Source: Streptomyces sp. DG1A-41 | GTDB lineage: Bacteria > Actinomycetota > Actinomycetes > Streptomycetales > Streptomycetaceae | NCBI RefSeq assembly: GCF_037055355.1 | Contig: NZ_CP146350.1 | Location: 496,001 to 560,000 of the forward strand | Direction of reading: 5' to 3' | Length of the DNA: 64,000 bases | In this document: positions 17,807 to 26,003 of the stretch, in pieces | How the letters are laid out: each line of letters starts with the position of its first letter | Numbering within the stretch: the first letter of the stretch is position 1 | The notes under the pieces: generated by a model | What the model saw: the letters and a program-made list of their open reading frames with translations, nothing else | What the model was told of the DNA's origin: nothing | Database searches by the model: none | Made by a program: the position numbers and the translations under genes

Positions 17807-18658
17807 GTGGGACGGGTCACCGAGCGACGGCGCGTACTGCGCATCCGGGACGGGGCGGTGGGCAGCCGGCCCGACACCCTGGTGGCGGAGGAGCCGCTGG
17901 AGATCCGGCTGAACGGCAGGCCCCTCGCGATCACCATGCGCACGCCCGGCGACGACTTCGCGCTGGCCGCCGGGTTCCTGGTGAGCGAGGGCGTCCTCGG
18001 CCGGGCCGAGGAGCTGGCGAACATCGTGTACTGCGCGGGCGCTACGACTGACGGCTCCAACACGTACAACGTCGTCGACGTGCGGCTCGCGCCCGGCGTG
18101 GCGGTGCCGGACATCTCGCTCGAGCGGAACCTGTACACCACCTCCTCATGCGGGCTGTGCGGCAAGGCGAGCCTGGACGCCGTGCGGACCACCGCCCGTT
18201 GGCCGATCGCCGACACTCCCCCGGTCCGGGTCGCTCCCGATCTGCTGGCCGCCCTTCCCGACCGGCTGCGGGCCGCGCAGCGGGTGTTCGACCGCACCGG
18301 GGGGCTGCACGCCGCGGGGCTGTTCTCGGCGGAGGGAGAGCTGCTGGATCTGCGTGAGGACGTGGGCCGTCACAACGCGGTCGACAAACTGATCGGGCGC
18401 GCGCTGCGGTCCGGCGCGCTGCCGCTGTCCCGAACCCTCCTGCTGGTCTCGGGCCGCGCGTCCTTCGAGCTGGCGCAGAAGGCGGTCATGGCGGGCATCC
18501 CGGTGCTGGCCGCGGTCTCCGCGCCCTCCTCCCTCGCGGTGGACCTGGCGGCGGAGACGGGCCTCACGCTGGTCGGTTTCCTGCGCGGCAGCTCCATGAA
18601 CGTGTACGCCGGCGAGCAGCGCATCGCCCTGGGGCCGCGAGGGGGTCGCCCGGAGTGA
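17807..18658 (+). CDS. fdhD: Formate dehydrogenase accessory sulfurtransferase FdhD
   Basis: 283 residues from GTG 17807 with TGAGGAG upstream. The family motif SSCGLCGKASL carries the redox Cys pair that passes sulfur from the cysteine desulfurase to the molybdenum cofactor. GLHAAGLFS and REDVGRHNAVDK are family signatures. Its client is almost certainly the molybdopterin oxidoreductase at 19939-22233. Its stop overlaps the mshA start by 4 bp (GTGA). Confidence 0.95.
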   Translation: MGRVTERRRVLRIRDGAVGSRPDTLVAEEPLEIRLNGRPLAITMRTPGDDFALAAGFLVSEGVLGRAEELANIVYCAGATTDGSNTYNVVDVRLAPGVAVPDISLERNLYTTSSCGLCGKASLDAVRTTARWPIADTPPVRVAPDLLAALPDRLRAAQRVFDRTGGLHAAGLFSAEGELLDLREDVGRHNAVDKLIGRALRSGALPLSRTLLLVSGRASFELAQKAVMAGIPVLAAVSAPSSLAVDLAAETGLTLVGFLRGSSMNVYAGEQRIALGPRGGRPE

Positions 18659-19926
18659 GCCGTCGTCGCCCCCGCCGCGTCGCGATGTTCAGCGTGCACA
18701 CCTCGCCCCTGCACCAGCCGGGCACCGGCGACGCGGGCGGCATGAACGTCTACATCGTCGAACTCGCCAAGTGCCTCGCCGCGATCGGCATCGAGGTGGA
18801 GATCTTCACCCGGGCGACCTCGGCGGCGCTGCCGTCCACCGTCGAGCTCGCGCCCGGCGTGCTGGCGCGGCATGTGGTCGCCGGCCCCTCCGAGGGCCTG
18901 GCCAAGGAGGAGCTGCCGGCGCGGCTGTGCGACTTCACACACGGAGTGACGCGGGTCTGGGCCGGGCAGCGCCCCGGGTACTACGACCTCGTGCACTCGC
19001 ACTACTGGCTGTCCGGACAGGTCGGCCGACTCACCGCCGAACGCTGGCGCGTACCGCTCGTGCACGCCATGCACACCATGGCCCTGGTCAAGAACGCGTC
19101 CCTCGCTCAGGGCGACACACCCGAACCCGAGTCCCGCGTGCTTGGGGAGAAACGGGTCGTCCGGGGCGCCCACCGGCTCATCGCCAACACGGCGAAGGAA
19201 GCGGACGAGTTGTGCCGCCACTACGACGCCGAACCCGACAGGGTCGCCGTCGTGCACCCCGGCGTGAACCTGAACCGCTTCCGGCCCGATCCTCGCGGGG
19301 TCGAGGCCGGCCGGGCCGCCGCCCGGGCCAGGCTCGGGCTGCCGTCGCAGGCACTGATCCCGCTCTTCGCCGGCCGTATCCAGCCCCTCAAGGCTCCGGA
19401 CATCCTGCTGCGTGCGGTGGCCCGGCTGCTGGTGGAGCGGCCGCGGCTGCGCGAGCGGATCGTCGTCCCGGTCGTGGGCGGGCCGAGCGGCAGCGGCCTG
19501 GCCAGGCCGGAGGAGTTGCAGAAGCTCGCCGCCCAGCTCGGCATCGGTGATGTGGTGCTGTTCCGTCCGCCGACGGCGCAGGCGGAGCTCGCGGACTGGT
19601 ACCGGGCCGCGACCGTGCTGGTCATGCCGTCCTACAGCGAGTCCTTCGGCCTGGTGGCCGCCGAGGCGCAGGCCTGCGGCACGCCGGTGATCGCGGCCGC
19701 GGTCGGCGGCCTGCCGGTGGCCGTTCGGGATGCGGTGAGCGGCGTCCTGGTGCCGGGGCACAGGCCTGCGGACTACGCTCGGGCGCTGCGCCGCTTCGCC
19801 GACGACCCGGCGCTCTCGACACGGATGGGGGCGGCCGCCGTCCGGCACGCCGAGTCGTTCGGCTGGGACACGTCCGCCGCGGCCACGGCGGACGTGTACG
19901 AGGCGGCGATGCGCGAGCGTGACTGA
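18655..19926 (+). CDS. mshA: MshA-type D-inositol-3-phosphate glycosyltransferase (GT4)
   Basis: 423 residues. The N-terminus MFSVHTSPLHQPGTGDAGGM and LVHSHYWLSGQVG are diagnostic of MshA, which joins GlcNAc to inositol phosphate in the first step of mycothiol synthesis. The donor-domain motif PSYSESFGLVAAEAQACGTP carries the GT4 EX7E glutamates. The GTG at 18655 overlaps fdhD by 4 bp, so the two are co-translated. Streptomyces normally has an mshA elsewhere, so this is probably a second copy placed with C1-oxidation genes. A related GT4 activity is possible. Confidence 0.75.
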   Translation: MSRRRPRRVAMFSVHTSPLHQPGTGDAGGMNVYIVELAKCLAAIGIEVEIFTRATSAALPSTVELAPGVLARHVVAGPSEGLAKEELPARLCDFTHGVTRVWAGQRPGYYDLVHSHYWLSGQVGRLTAERWRVPLVHAMHTMALVKNASLAQGDTPEPESRVLGEKRVVRGAHRLIANTAKEADELCRHYDAEPDRVAVVHPGVNLNRFRPDPRGVEAGRAAARARLGLPSQALIPLFAGRIQPLKAPDILLRAVARLLVERPRLRERIVVPVVGGPSGSGLARPEELQKLAAQLGIGDVVLFRPPTAQAELADWYRAATVLVMPSYSESFGLVAAEAQACGTPVIAAAVGGLPVAVRDAVSGVLVPGHRPADYARALRRFADDPALSTRMGAAAVRHAESFGWDTSAAATADVYEAAMRERD

Positions 19927-19943
19927 CCGGCGCTGCGGTCAGT
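19922..19943. terminator. Bidirectional hairpin across convergent stops
   Basis: ACTGACCG and CGGTCAGT form a perfect 8-bp stem with a 6-nt loop, overlapping the stop codons of mshA (+) and the formate dehydrogenase-like gene (-). Confidence 0.5.
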
Positions 19944-22233
19944 GCGCCGGTTCCAGCCGGACCACGATGGACTTGGACGTCGGCGTGTTGCTGACGTCCG
20001 CGGTGGAGTCCAGCGGTACGAGGACGTTGGTCTCGGGGAAGTAGGCGGCGCAGCAGCCACGCGGGGTGAGGTAGGCGACCGTTCGGAAGGCCGGTGCCCG
20101 GCGCTCGACCCCGTCGGAGAACTCGCTGACGATGTCGACCGGATCGCCCTCGGTCAGGCCGTGCGCGGCGAGGTCGTCCGGGTGGACGAAGAGCACTCTG
20201 CGCCCCTGGTGGATGCCCCGGTAGCGGTCGTCCAGGCCGTAGATGGTGGTGTTGTACTGGTCGTGCGAACGGATGGTCTGGAGGAGCAGCCGGCCCTGTG
20301 GGACGCGCAGCACGTCCAGAGGGTTGACGGTGAAGTTGGCCAGCCCGGTCCTGGTGGGGAAGCGCCTCTCGTCGCGTGGCGGGTGGGGCAGGGCGAAGCC
20401 GCCCGGCCGGCGCACCCGGGCGTTGAAGTCCTCGAAGCCGGGGATCACCCGGGCGATCCTGTCCCGGATCAGGTCGTAGTCCGCCTCGAAGTCGGCCCAG
20501 GGCACCTGCGGACCGCCGCTGCCGAGGGTCGCGTTCGCCATCCGGCAGATGATCGCGATCTCGCTCAGCAGGGTGTCGGAGGCGGGCGCGAGCCGGCCAC
20601 GCGAGAGGTGCACCATGCCCATGGAGTCCTCCACCGTCACTCGTTGCTCCCCGGTGGGCCGCGGGTCGGCTTCGGTGCGGCCCAGGCAGGGCAGGATGAG
20701 CGCCTGGCGGCCGGTCACCGCGTGGGACCGGTTGAGCTTGGTGGAGATTTGCACGGTGAGCGCGCAGTTGCGCAGAGCTCGCTCGGTGAGTGCGGTGTCC
20801 GGAGCGGCGGAGACGAAGTTGCCGCCGAGCGCGACGAAGACGCGTACCTGTCCGTCCCGCATGGCCCGGATGGTCGCCACCGCGTCGTGACCGTGGTGGC
20901 GGGGCGGCACGAAGCCGAACTCCGCGCCGAGCGCGTCCAGGAAAGCGGCGTCCGGCTTCTCGTGGATGCCCATGGTCCGGTCGCCCTGGACGTTGGAGTG
21001 CCCGCGCACGGGGCACAGGCCGGCGCCGGGGCGTCCGATGTTGCCGCGCAGCAGCAGGAAGTTGACGACCTCGCGGATGGTGGGCACCGAGTGGCGGTGC
21101 TGGGTGAGGCCCATGGCCCAGCACACGACGATCTTCCGCGCGGACACCACCTCCTGGAACGCCTCCCGGATCTCCCGCTCCGACAGCCCCGTCGCCTCCA
21201 GGACGTCTTCCCAGGACGTCTTGCGGGCCTGGTCGGCGAACTCCTCGAAGCCGTGGGTGTGCGCGGTGATGAAGTCGCGGTCGAGGACCGTGCCGGGAGC
21301 GTCGTCCTCCGCCTCCAGGAGCATGCGGTTGAAGGCCTGGAAGAGGGCCTGGTCGCCGCCGAGCCTGATCTGCAGGAACAGGTCGGAGAGCTGGGTTCCC
21401 GCCCCCAGTACGCCGGAGGGCCGCTGGGGGTTCTTGAAACGCAGCAGGCCCGCTTCGGGGAGGGGGTTGACCGTGATGACGCGGGCCCCCTTGGCCTTGG
21501 CCGTCTCGAGCGCCGAGAGCATCCGGGGGTGGTTGGTGCCCGGGTTCTGCCCTACGACGAGGATCAGGTCGGCCTCGTACAGGTCCTCCAGCCGGACGCT
21601 GCCCTTGCCGATGCCGATGGTCTCGGTCAGGGCGGAGCCGCTCGACTCGTGGCACATGTTGGAGCAGTCCGGCAGGTTGTTGGTGCCGAGGAGCCGGACG
21701 AACAGTTGGTAGAGGAAGGCGGCCTCGTTGCTCGCCCGGCCGGATGTGTAGAAGGCGGCCTGGTCGGGTGAGTCGAGAGCGCCCAGCTCCCGGGCGATGA
21801 CGGCGAACGCCTCGTCCCAGGAGATCGGCCGGTACCGGTCGCCGCCCGCGGGGCGGTACATGGGGTGGGTCAGGCGGCCCTGCTGACCGAGCCAGTAGTC
21901 GCTGCGTCCGGCCAGCTCCGCCAGGGTGTGCTCGGCGAAGAAGCCGGGACCGACGCGGCGCAGGGTCGCCTCCTCGGCCACCGCTTTGGCGCCGTTCTCG
22001 CAGAACTCGGCGCGGTGCCGGTGCTCGGGCTCGGGCCAGGCGCATCCCGGGCAGTCGAATCCCGTCTTCTGGTTGACGCTCAGCAGGGTCAGCAGGCTGC
22101 GGCGGACGCCCATCTGCGCGTGGGCGTGGCGCAGCGAGGACGTGACCGCGGGAACGCCCGCGGCGTAATCCTTCGGCGGGCCCACCCGCAGACGGGAGTC
22201 ATCGGGGTCCCCGGCAGGTGCCTTGCGGGTCAT
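19939..22233 (-). CDS. FdhF/YdeP-family molybdopterin oxidoreductase (formate dehydrogenase-like)
   Basis: 764 residues. The N-terminal FDCPGCAWPEP and FCENGAKA blocks are typical of the YdeP/FdhF-like branch. PDCSNMCHESSGSALTETIG holds the conserved Cys near the Mo site. VVGQNPGTNHPRMLSALETA and the C-terminal QYNTTIYGLDDRYRGI belong to the bis-MGD fold. No Tat signal, so cytosolic. With fdhD opposite and purU, the mycothiol dehydrogenase and demethylating oxidases nearby, the likely job is oxidation of formate to CO2. Direct proof of formate as substrate is lacking. Confidence 0.8.
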   Translation of the reverse strand: MTRKAPAGDPDDSRLRVGPPKDYAAGVPAVTSSLRHAHAQMGVRRSLLTLLSVNQKTGFDCPGCAWPEPEHRHRAEFCENGAKAVAEEATLRRVGPGFFAEHTLAELAGRSDYWLGQQGRLTHPMYRPAGGDRYRPISWDEAFAVIARELGALDSPDQAAFYTSGRASNEAAFLYQLFVRLLGTNNLPDCSNMCHESSGSALTETIGIGKGSVRLEDLYEADLILVVGQNPGTNHPRMLSALETAKAKGARVITVNPLPEAGLLRFKNPQRPSGVLGAGTQLSDLFLQIRLGGDQALFQAFNRMLLEAEDDAPGTVLDRDFITAHTHGFEEFADQARKTSWEDVLEATGLSEREIREAFQEVVSARKIVVCWAMGLTQHRHSVPTIREVVNFLLLRGNIGRPGAGLCPVRGHSNVQGDRTMGIHEKPDAAFLDALGAEFGFVPPRHHGHDAVATIRAMRDGQVRVFVALGGNFVSAAPDTALTERALRNCALTVQISTKLNRSHAVTGRQALILPCLGRTEADPRPTGEQRVTVEDSMGMVHLSRGRLAPASDTLLSEIAIICRMANATLGSGGPQVPWADFEADYDLIRDRIARVIPGFEDFNARVRRPGGFALPHPPRDERRFPTRTGLANFTVNPLDVLRVPQGRLLLQTIRSHDQYNTTIYGLDDRYRGIHQGRRVLFVHPDDLAAHGLTEGDPVDIVSEFSDGVERRAPAFRTVAYLTPRGCCAAYFPETNVLVPLDSTADVSNTPTSKSIVVRLEPAH

Positions 22234-22236
22234 CGC

Positions 22237-23379
22237 CTAGCTCTCCGCGAGGTTCGCGCGGGTGCCGAGGCGGTCCTGGACCCAGTCGTGGAACTCGCCG
22301 ATGTGGTGCTCGCTGGGCACCAGGACGCCGCCCTTGGCGTACAGCCGGGAGCTCATCGCGGGCTGGCAACGCTCACAGGCGTCGAAGTCCTGCCGGTTGA
22401 CGCGGTCGAACAGCTCGACCGACCGGCTCACGTCCCGGCCGCTCTCCACGACGCCCTTCAGGTACAGCCAGTCGCACTCCACGATCGTGCGGTCCACCGC
22501 CACCGGGAACATCCGGTGGAAGATCACGTGGTCGGGGACCAGGTTGATGAACACCTGCGGGCGCACGGTGATCGCGTAGTACCGGCGGTCCTGCTCCTCG
22601 GAGACCGTGGGGATACGGTCCAGGCCCTCCGAGCCGTCCACGGTGAAGCCCTGGACGTCCGAGCCGAACTCGGCGCCGTGGCCCACGTAGTACTGCGCCG
22701 CGTAGCCGTCGGCGAACTCCGGGAGGACCTCGGTCAGCTCGGGGTGGATGGTCGCGCAGTGGTAGCACTCCATGAAGTTCTCGATGATCAGCTTCCAGTT
22801 GGCCTTGACGTCGTAGACGATCCGCCGGCCGACCTCCAGGCTCTCGACGTCGTACCGCTCGATGGACTCCACGTCACCCAGGCGCGCGACCACGTCCGCG
22901 ATCACCGACTGCTCGAACGAGGGCGGGTTCTCGGCCAGGCACACCCACACATAGCCGAGCCACTCGCGTACCGCCACGCTCGCCAGGCCGTACTCGGTGC
23001 GGCCGATGTCCGGCATCTTCGTCAGGTTCGGGGCCGCCACGAGCTTGCCGTTGAGGTCGTACGTCCAGGCGTGGTACGGGCACTGGAAGGCCCGCTTCAC
23101 CTCTCCGGACTCCTGCGTGCACAGCTTGGCGCCCCGGTGCCGGCACACGTTGAAGAAGGCCCGGAGGGAGCCGTCCCGCGACCGGGTCAGCAGGACGCTC
23201 TCCCGTCCGACGTCCACGGTCCGGAAGGCGCCCGGCTTCGCCAGTTCCGACGAGCGTGCCGCGCAGAACCACATGGATTCAAAGATGTGTTCCTGCTCCA
23301 GGCGGAAGATCTCCGGGTCCGTGTAGTGGTCACCGGGGAGGGTCGCGATCAGGCTCTCCGGCAGGCCGGTCGTAGTCAT
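22237..23379 (-). CDS. gbcA: Glycine betaine monooxygenase, Rieske oxygenase subunit (copy 1)
   Basis: 380 residues. The Rieske [2Fe-2S] ligands are in NVCRHRGAKLC and FQCPYHAWTYD. The mononuclear iron site is in ENFMECYHCATIHPELTEV. The sequence follows the GbcA/stachydrine-demethylase branch of ring-hydroxylating oxygenase alpha subunits, which remove a methyl of glycine betaine as formaldehyde. It needs electrons from a reductase; the ferredoxin and reductase genes lie 23 kb away beside a second copy (43920-45050). The operator at 23418-23453 is 39 bp upstream. Confidence 0.87.
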   Translation of the reverse strand: MTTTGLPESLIATLPGDHYTDPEIFRLEQEHIFESMWFCAARSSELAKPGAFRTVDVGRESVLLTRSRDGSLRAFFNVCRHRGAKLCTQESGEVKRAFQCPYHAWTYDLNGKLVAAPNLTKMPDIGRTEYGLASVAVREWLGYVWVCLAENPPSFEQSVIADVVARLGDVESIERYDVESLEVGRRIVYDVKANWKLIIENFMECYHCATIHPELTEVLPEFADGYAAQYYVGHGAEFGSDVQGFTVDGSEGLDRIPTVSEEQDRRYYAITVRPQVFINLVPDHVIFHRMFPVAVDRTIVECDWLYLKGVVESGRDVSRSVELFDRVNRQDFDACERCQPAMSSRLYAKGGVLVPSEHHIGEFHDWVQDRLGTRANLAES

Positions 23380-23417
23380 GGTTCACCTCGGAGTGAAGCG
23401 CCTCGGACGGGCGAGTG

Positions 23418-23453
23418 GTTGCCTCATGTGCAACGTGCTTCTTGCTACGCAAC
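23418..23453 (-). promoter_or_regulatory. Three-box operator upstream of gbcA copy 1
   Basis: On the plus strand: GTTGC (23418-23422), 7 bp, GCAAC (23430-23434), 14 bp, GCAAC (23449-23453). Read toward gbcA this is the full consensus GTTGC-N14-GTTGC-N7-GCAAC with no mismatch. Confidence 0.8.
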
Positions 23454-23518
23454 TCACGGTGCAGTCCACCCGAAGCACTGTCAAGCCCTTGACCGCAGAC
23501 CGTCGCAGCCAGGACCAT

Positions 23519-23554
23519 GTTGCGTATCAGTCAGGCTGTTGCGTAATACGCACT
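23519..23554 (+). promoter_or_regulatory. Three-box operator upstream of purU
   Basis: GTTGC (23519-23523), 14 bp, GTTGC (23538-23542), 7 bp, GCACT (23550-23554), ending 16 bp before the purU start. The core TGCGTA-A-TACGCA (23540-23552) is also a perfect palindrome. Confidence 0.78.
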
Positions 23555-23570
23555 TCTCTGGGAGGGCTCC

Positions 23571-24443
23571 GTGTCACTTGGACCCACAACCGGCCGCGAG
23601 TTCGTCCTCACTCTGTCGTGCCCCGACCGCTCGGGCCTCGTCCACGCCGTCACCGGCTTCCTGGTCCGGCACTCCGGAAACATCCAGGAGAGCCAGCAGT
23701 TCGACGACCGGTCGCAGGACCGCTTCTTCATGCGGGTGCACTTCGACGTCTCGGACCCGGGCACGTCACTGGAGGACCTGAAGTCCGGCTTCGCGCAGGT
23801 CGCGGAGGCGTACCGGATCTCCTGGCAGCTGTACGAGGCGTCGACGCCGACGCGCACGCTGATCATGGTGTCGAAGTTCGGGCACTGCCTGAACGACCTG
23901 CTCTTCCGCTGGCGCACCGGCGCGCTGAACATCGAGGTGCCGGCGATCGTCTCCAACCACCGGGACTTCGAGCCGCTCGCCGAGAGCTACGCAATCCCCT
24001 TCCACCACGTGCCCGTCACCCGGGAGACGAAGCCCCAGGCGGAGGCGCGGCTGCTGGAGCTCGTCGACGAGCTGGACATCGACCTGGTGGTCCTCGCCCG
24101 CTACATGCAGATCCTGTCGAACGACCTGTGCAAGCAGCTCGAGGGCCGCGCTATCAACATCCACCACTCGTTCCTGCCGAGCTTCAAGGGCGCCCGCCCC
24201 TATGTCCAGGCGTACGAGCGCGGCGTCAAGCTCGTCGGAGCGACGGCCCATTACGTCACCCCGGACCTCGACGAGGGACCCATCATCGAGCAGGACGTCA
24301 TCCGTGTGAACCACTCCCTGGGGCCCGACAGCATGGTCGCCCTGGGGCGCGACGTCGAGGCGCAGGTCCTGGCGCGGGCGGTGGAGTGGCACAGCCAGAG
24401 CCGCATCATGGTCAACGGCAACCGTACGGTCGTCTTCCGCTGA
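23571..24443 (+). CDS. purU: Formyltetrahydrofolate deformylase
   Basis: 290 residues from GTG 23571, preceded by GGGAGGG. An N-terminal ACT domain (FVLTLSCPDRSGLVHAVTGF) is followed by the formyltransferase-fold hydrolase with INIHHSFLPSFKGARPY and VTPDLDEGPIIEQD. It releases formate from 10-formyl-THF and regenerates free THF. In this setting it drains the C1-folate made by the dimethylglycine and sarcosine oxidases (via FolD) into formate for the dehydrogenase. It is divergent from gbcA copy 1, each gene with its own operator. Confidence 0.95.
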   Translation: MSLGPTTGREFVLTLSCPDRSGLVHAVTGFLVRHSGNIQESQQFDDRSQDRFFMRVHFDVSDPGTSLEDLKSGFAQVAEAYRISWQLYEASTPTRTLIMVSKFGHCLNDLLFRWRTGALNIEVPAIVSNHRDFEPLAESYAIPFHHVPVTRETKPQAEARLLELVDELDIDLVVLARYMQILSNDLCKQLEGRAINIHHSFLPSFKGARPYVQAYERGVKLVGATAHYVTPDLDEGPIIEQDVIRVNHSLGPDSMVALGRDVEAQVLARAVEWHSQSRIMVNGNRTVVFR

Positions 24444-24471
24444 GGAAATGACCTCCCACCCCCTCACACCT

Positions 24472-24507
24472 GTTGACCATTTCACCTAGGGTTTCGCCAT
24501 GAGCAAC
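24472..24507 (+). promoter_or_regulatory. Operator and leaderless promoter at the iclR-1 start
   Basis: GTTGA (24472-24476), 14 bp, GTTTC (24491-24495), 7 bp, GCAAC (24503-24507). The last box lies inside the first codons. TAGGGT (24487-24492) is a plausible -10 only 6 bp before ATG 24499, and no ribosome-binding site is visible, which fits leaderless mRNA and self-regulation. Confidence 0.6.
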
Positions 24508-25290
24508 TACGGCGCTGAGTCCGCAGGCGCTCCCAGTGGCGGAGTGCAATCCGTTGACCGTGCTGTCACCGTGCTGGAGATCCTCGCCCAGCACGGCGAG
24601 GCGGGCGTGAGTGAAGTGGCCGCGGCGATCGACGTCCACAAGTCCACCGCCTTCCGGCTGCTCGGCGCGCTGGAAGCGCATGGGATGGTCGAGCAGGAGA
24701 GTGAACGTGGAAAGTACCGTCTCGGCTTCGGTGTCGTGCGCCTGGCCGGCGCCGTGACGGGCCGCATCGCCGTCACCAGACACGGGCGCGGGATCTGCGA
24801 GCGAATCGTCGACGACGTGGGCGAGACACTGAACATCGCCGTGCTCGAGTCCCACCACGCGATCAACCTCTACCAGGTTCGCGGCTCGTCGGCCATCGCC
24901 GCGCAGAACTGGGTGGGACGGCAGACTCCGCTGCACTGCACGTCGAGCGGCAAGGTCCTCTTGGCCCACCTCGACCGCGAGGCCCGCGACGAACTCCTCG
25001 CCGAGGCCGGCCTCCCCCGTCTGACACCCCGCACGGTGACCTCCAGGAGGAAACTGGAGGCGGACCTGTCCGAAGCCCGTGAGCAGGGCTACGCCATCAC
25101 GGTGGAGGAATACGAGGAGGGCCTCAACGCCCTGTCCGCGCCCGTGCGTTCGGACGACGGCGAGGTCGTCGCCGCACTCAGCGCGTCGGGGCCGGCCTTC
25201 CGGCTCACCGTGGAGCGGATGCACGAGCTCGCGCCGCTGATGGTCTCGGCGGCGGACGAGCTCAGTCGCCGTCTCGGCTATGCGGGCTGA
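24499..25290 (+). CDS. IclR-family regulator 1 of the betaine catabolic locus
   Basis: 263 residues. The N-terminal winged helix VQSVDRAVTVLEILAQHGEA / VHKSTAFRLLGALEAHGMVE is followed by the IclR effector domain (INLYQVRGSS; HCTSSGKVLLAHL; ALSASGPAFRLT). It is a close paralogue of the regulator at 43064-43861, sharing the MSNY start and near-identical HTH. Location between purU and the sarcosine oxidase genes, plus a shared operator over its own start, make it a candidate regulator of the whole locus. The inducer is unknown. Confidence 0.88.
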   Translation: MSNYGAESAGAPSGGVQSVDRAVTVLEILAQHGEAGVSEVAAAIDVHKSTAFRLLGALEAHGMVEQESERGKYRLGFGVVRLAGAVTGRIAVTRHGRGICERIVDDVGETLNIAVLESHHAINLYQVRGSSAIAAQNWVGRQTPLHCTSSGKVLLAHLDREARDELLAEAGLPRLTPRTVTSRRKLEADLSEAREQGYAITVEEYEEGLNALSAPVRSDDGEVVAALSASGPAFRLTVERMHELAPLMVSAADELSRRLGYAG

Positions 25291-25341
25291 GGCCCGCATG
25301 GCCCGGCTCGGTCGCTGACCAGGACAGAACCCTCACGACAA

Positions 25342-25382
25342 GCGGCGGTCGGTGATCCGGTGCCCGGATCACCGACCGCCGC
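25342..25382. terminator. Strong bidirectional terminator between iclR-1 and soxG
   Basis: GCGGCGGTCGGTGATCCGG (25342-25360) pairs perfectly with 25364-25382 across a 3-nt loop (19-bp stem), between convergent genes. Confidence 0.8.
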
Positions 25383-25397
25383 CTGCATGGGCCCGCG

Positions 25398-26003
25398 TCA
25401 GCCCGTCCACTCCACAGACGCGTCCAGCAGCCAGTCCGTGAGATAGCCGGCGAAGGACGAACGGACCAGCACCCAGAACCCGGCCCGGGGGTCGTCACGG
25501 GCGACCAGGACGACCTGGGTCCGGCCCAGGTTCGTCTGGGCGCAGCGACCGGGGCCGAAGACCCGCGGGTGAAGATCCAGCGAGCAGCCGTGGGCCAGCA
25601 CGTCGCGGGCCCGGGGACCGGCGACGAGGAGCGTGGTGCGCTGTGCCGAGACATCGATGACGGACACGGGCTCGTCGCCCGCGGCCCCACGGATCCGGCT
25701 CTCCAGGTCCTGTTGAGCGCCCGGCGGGCCCACCACGAGCCACTCGTCGGGGCCGAGCCACAGGGCGGTCAGTTCCCCGGCGCGGACCGCGGTGTCGGGT
25801 TCGGCGGGGAGTTGGAGACCGAGCGCCAGCCCCACGGCGTCCGCCGCCGCTCCCTTGGGGTCGAGACGCACATTGATCTGGGACAGGAAGGGCAGTTCCG
25901 CGAGCCGGATCGCGCCCCCGGAGGTGCGGGTCGCGGCGGCCAGCCGGTCGGCGGCGTGCGACAGAGGGCTGCGGAGCGGGGTGGTAACGGCGGTGTCAGC
26001 CAT
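25398..26003 (-). CDS. soxG: Sarcosine oxidase gamma subunit
   Basis: 201 residues from ATG 26003, overlapping the end of soxA by 8 bp. LWLGPDEWLVVGPPGAQQDL and [20 protein letters not shown] are typical SoxG blocks. It is the smaller GcvT-like subunit that helps form the folate-binding surface of heterotetrameric sarcosine oxidase. It is the last gene of the dmgO-folD-glyA-soxB-soxDA-soxG row and is followed by a strong terminator. Confidence 0.9.
   Translation of the reverse strand: MADTAVTTPLRSPLSHAADRLAAATRTSGGAIRLAELPFLSQINVRLDPKGAAADAVGLALGLQLPAEPDTAVRAGELTALWLGPDEWLVVGPPGAQQDLESRIRGAAGDEPVSVIDVSAQRTTLLVAGPRARDVLAHGCSLDLHPRVFGPGRCAQTNLGRTQVVLVARDDPRAGFWVLVRSSFAGYLTDWLLDASVEWTG

Noticed and set aside
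23540..23552. Treating TGCGTA-A-TACGCA as an independent operator for another regulator
   Set aside because: It coincides with the middle box and spacer of the three-box site; other members of the set do not keep this palindrome.
21865..23781. 638-residue plus-strand frame over the formate dehydrogenase-like and gbcA genes
   Set aside because: Antisense shadow; both minus-strand genes carry full catalytic motifs.
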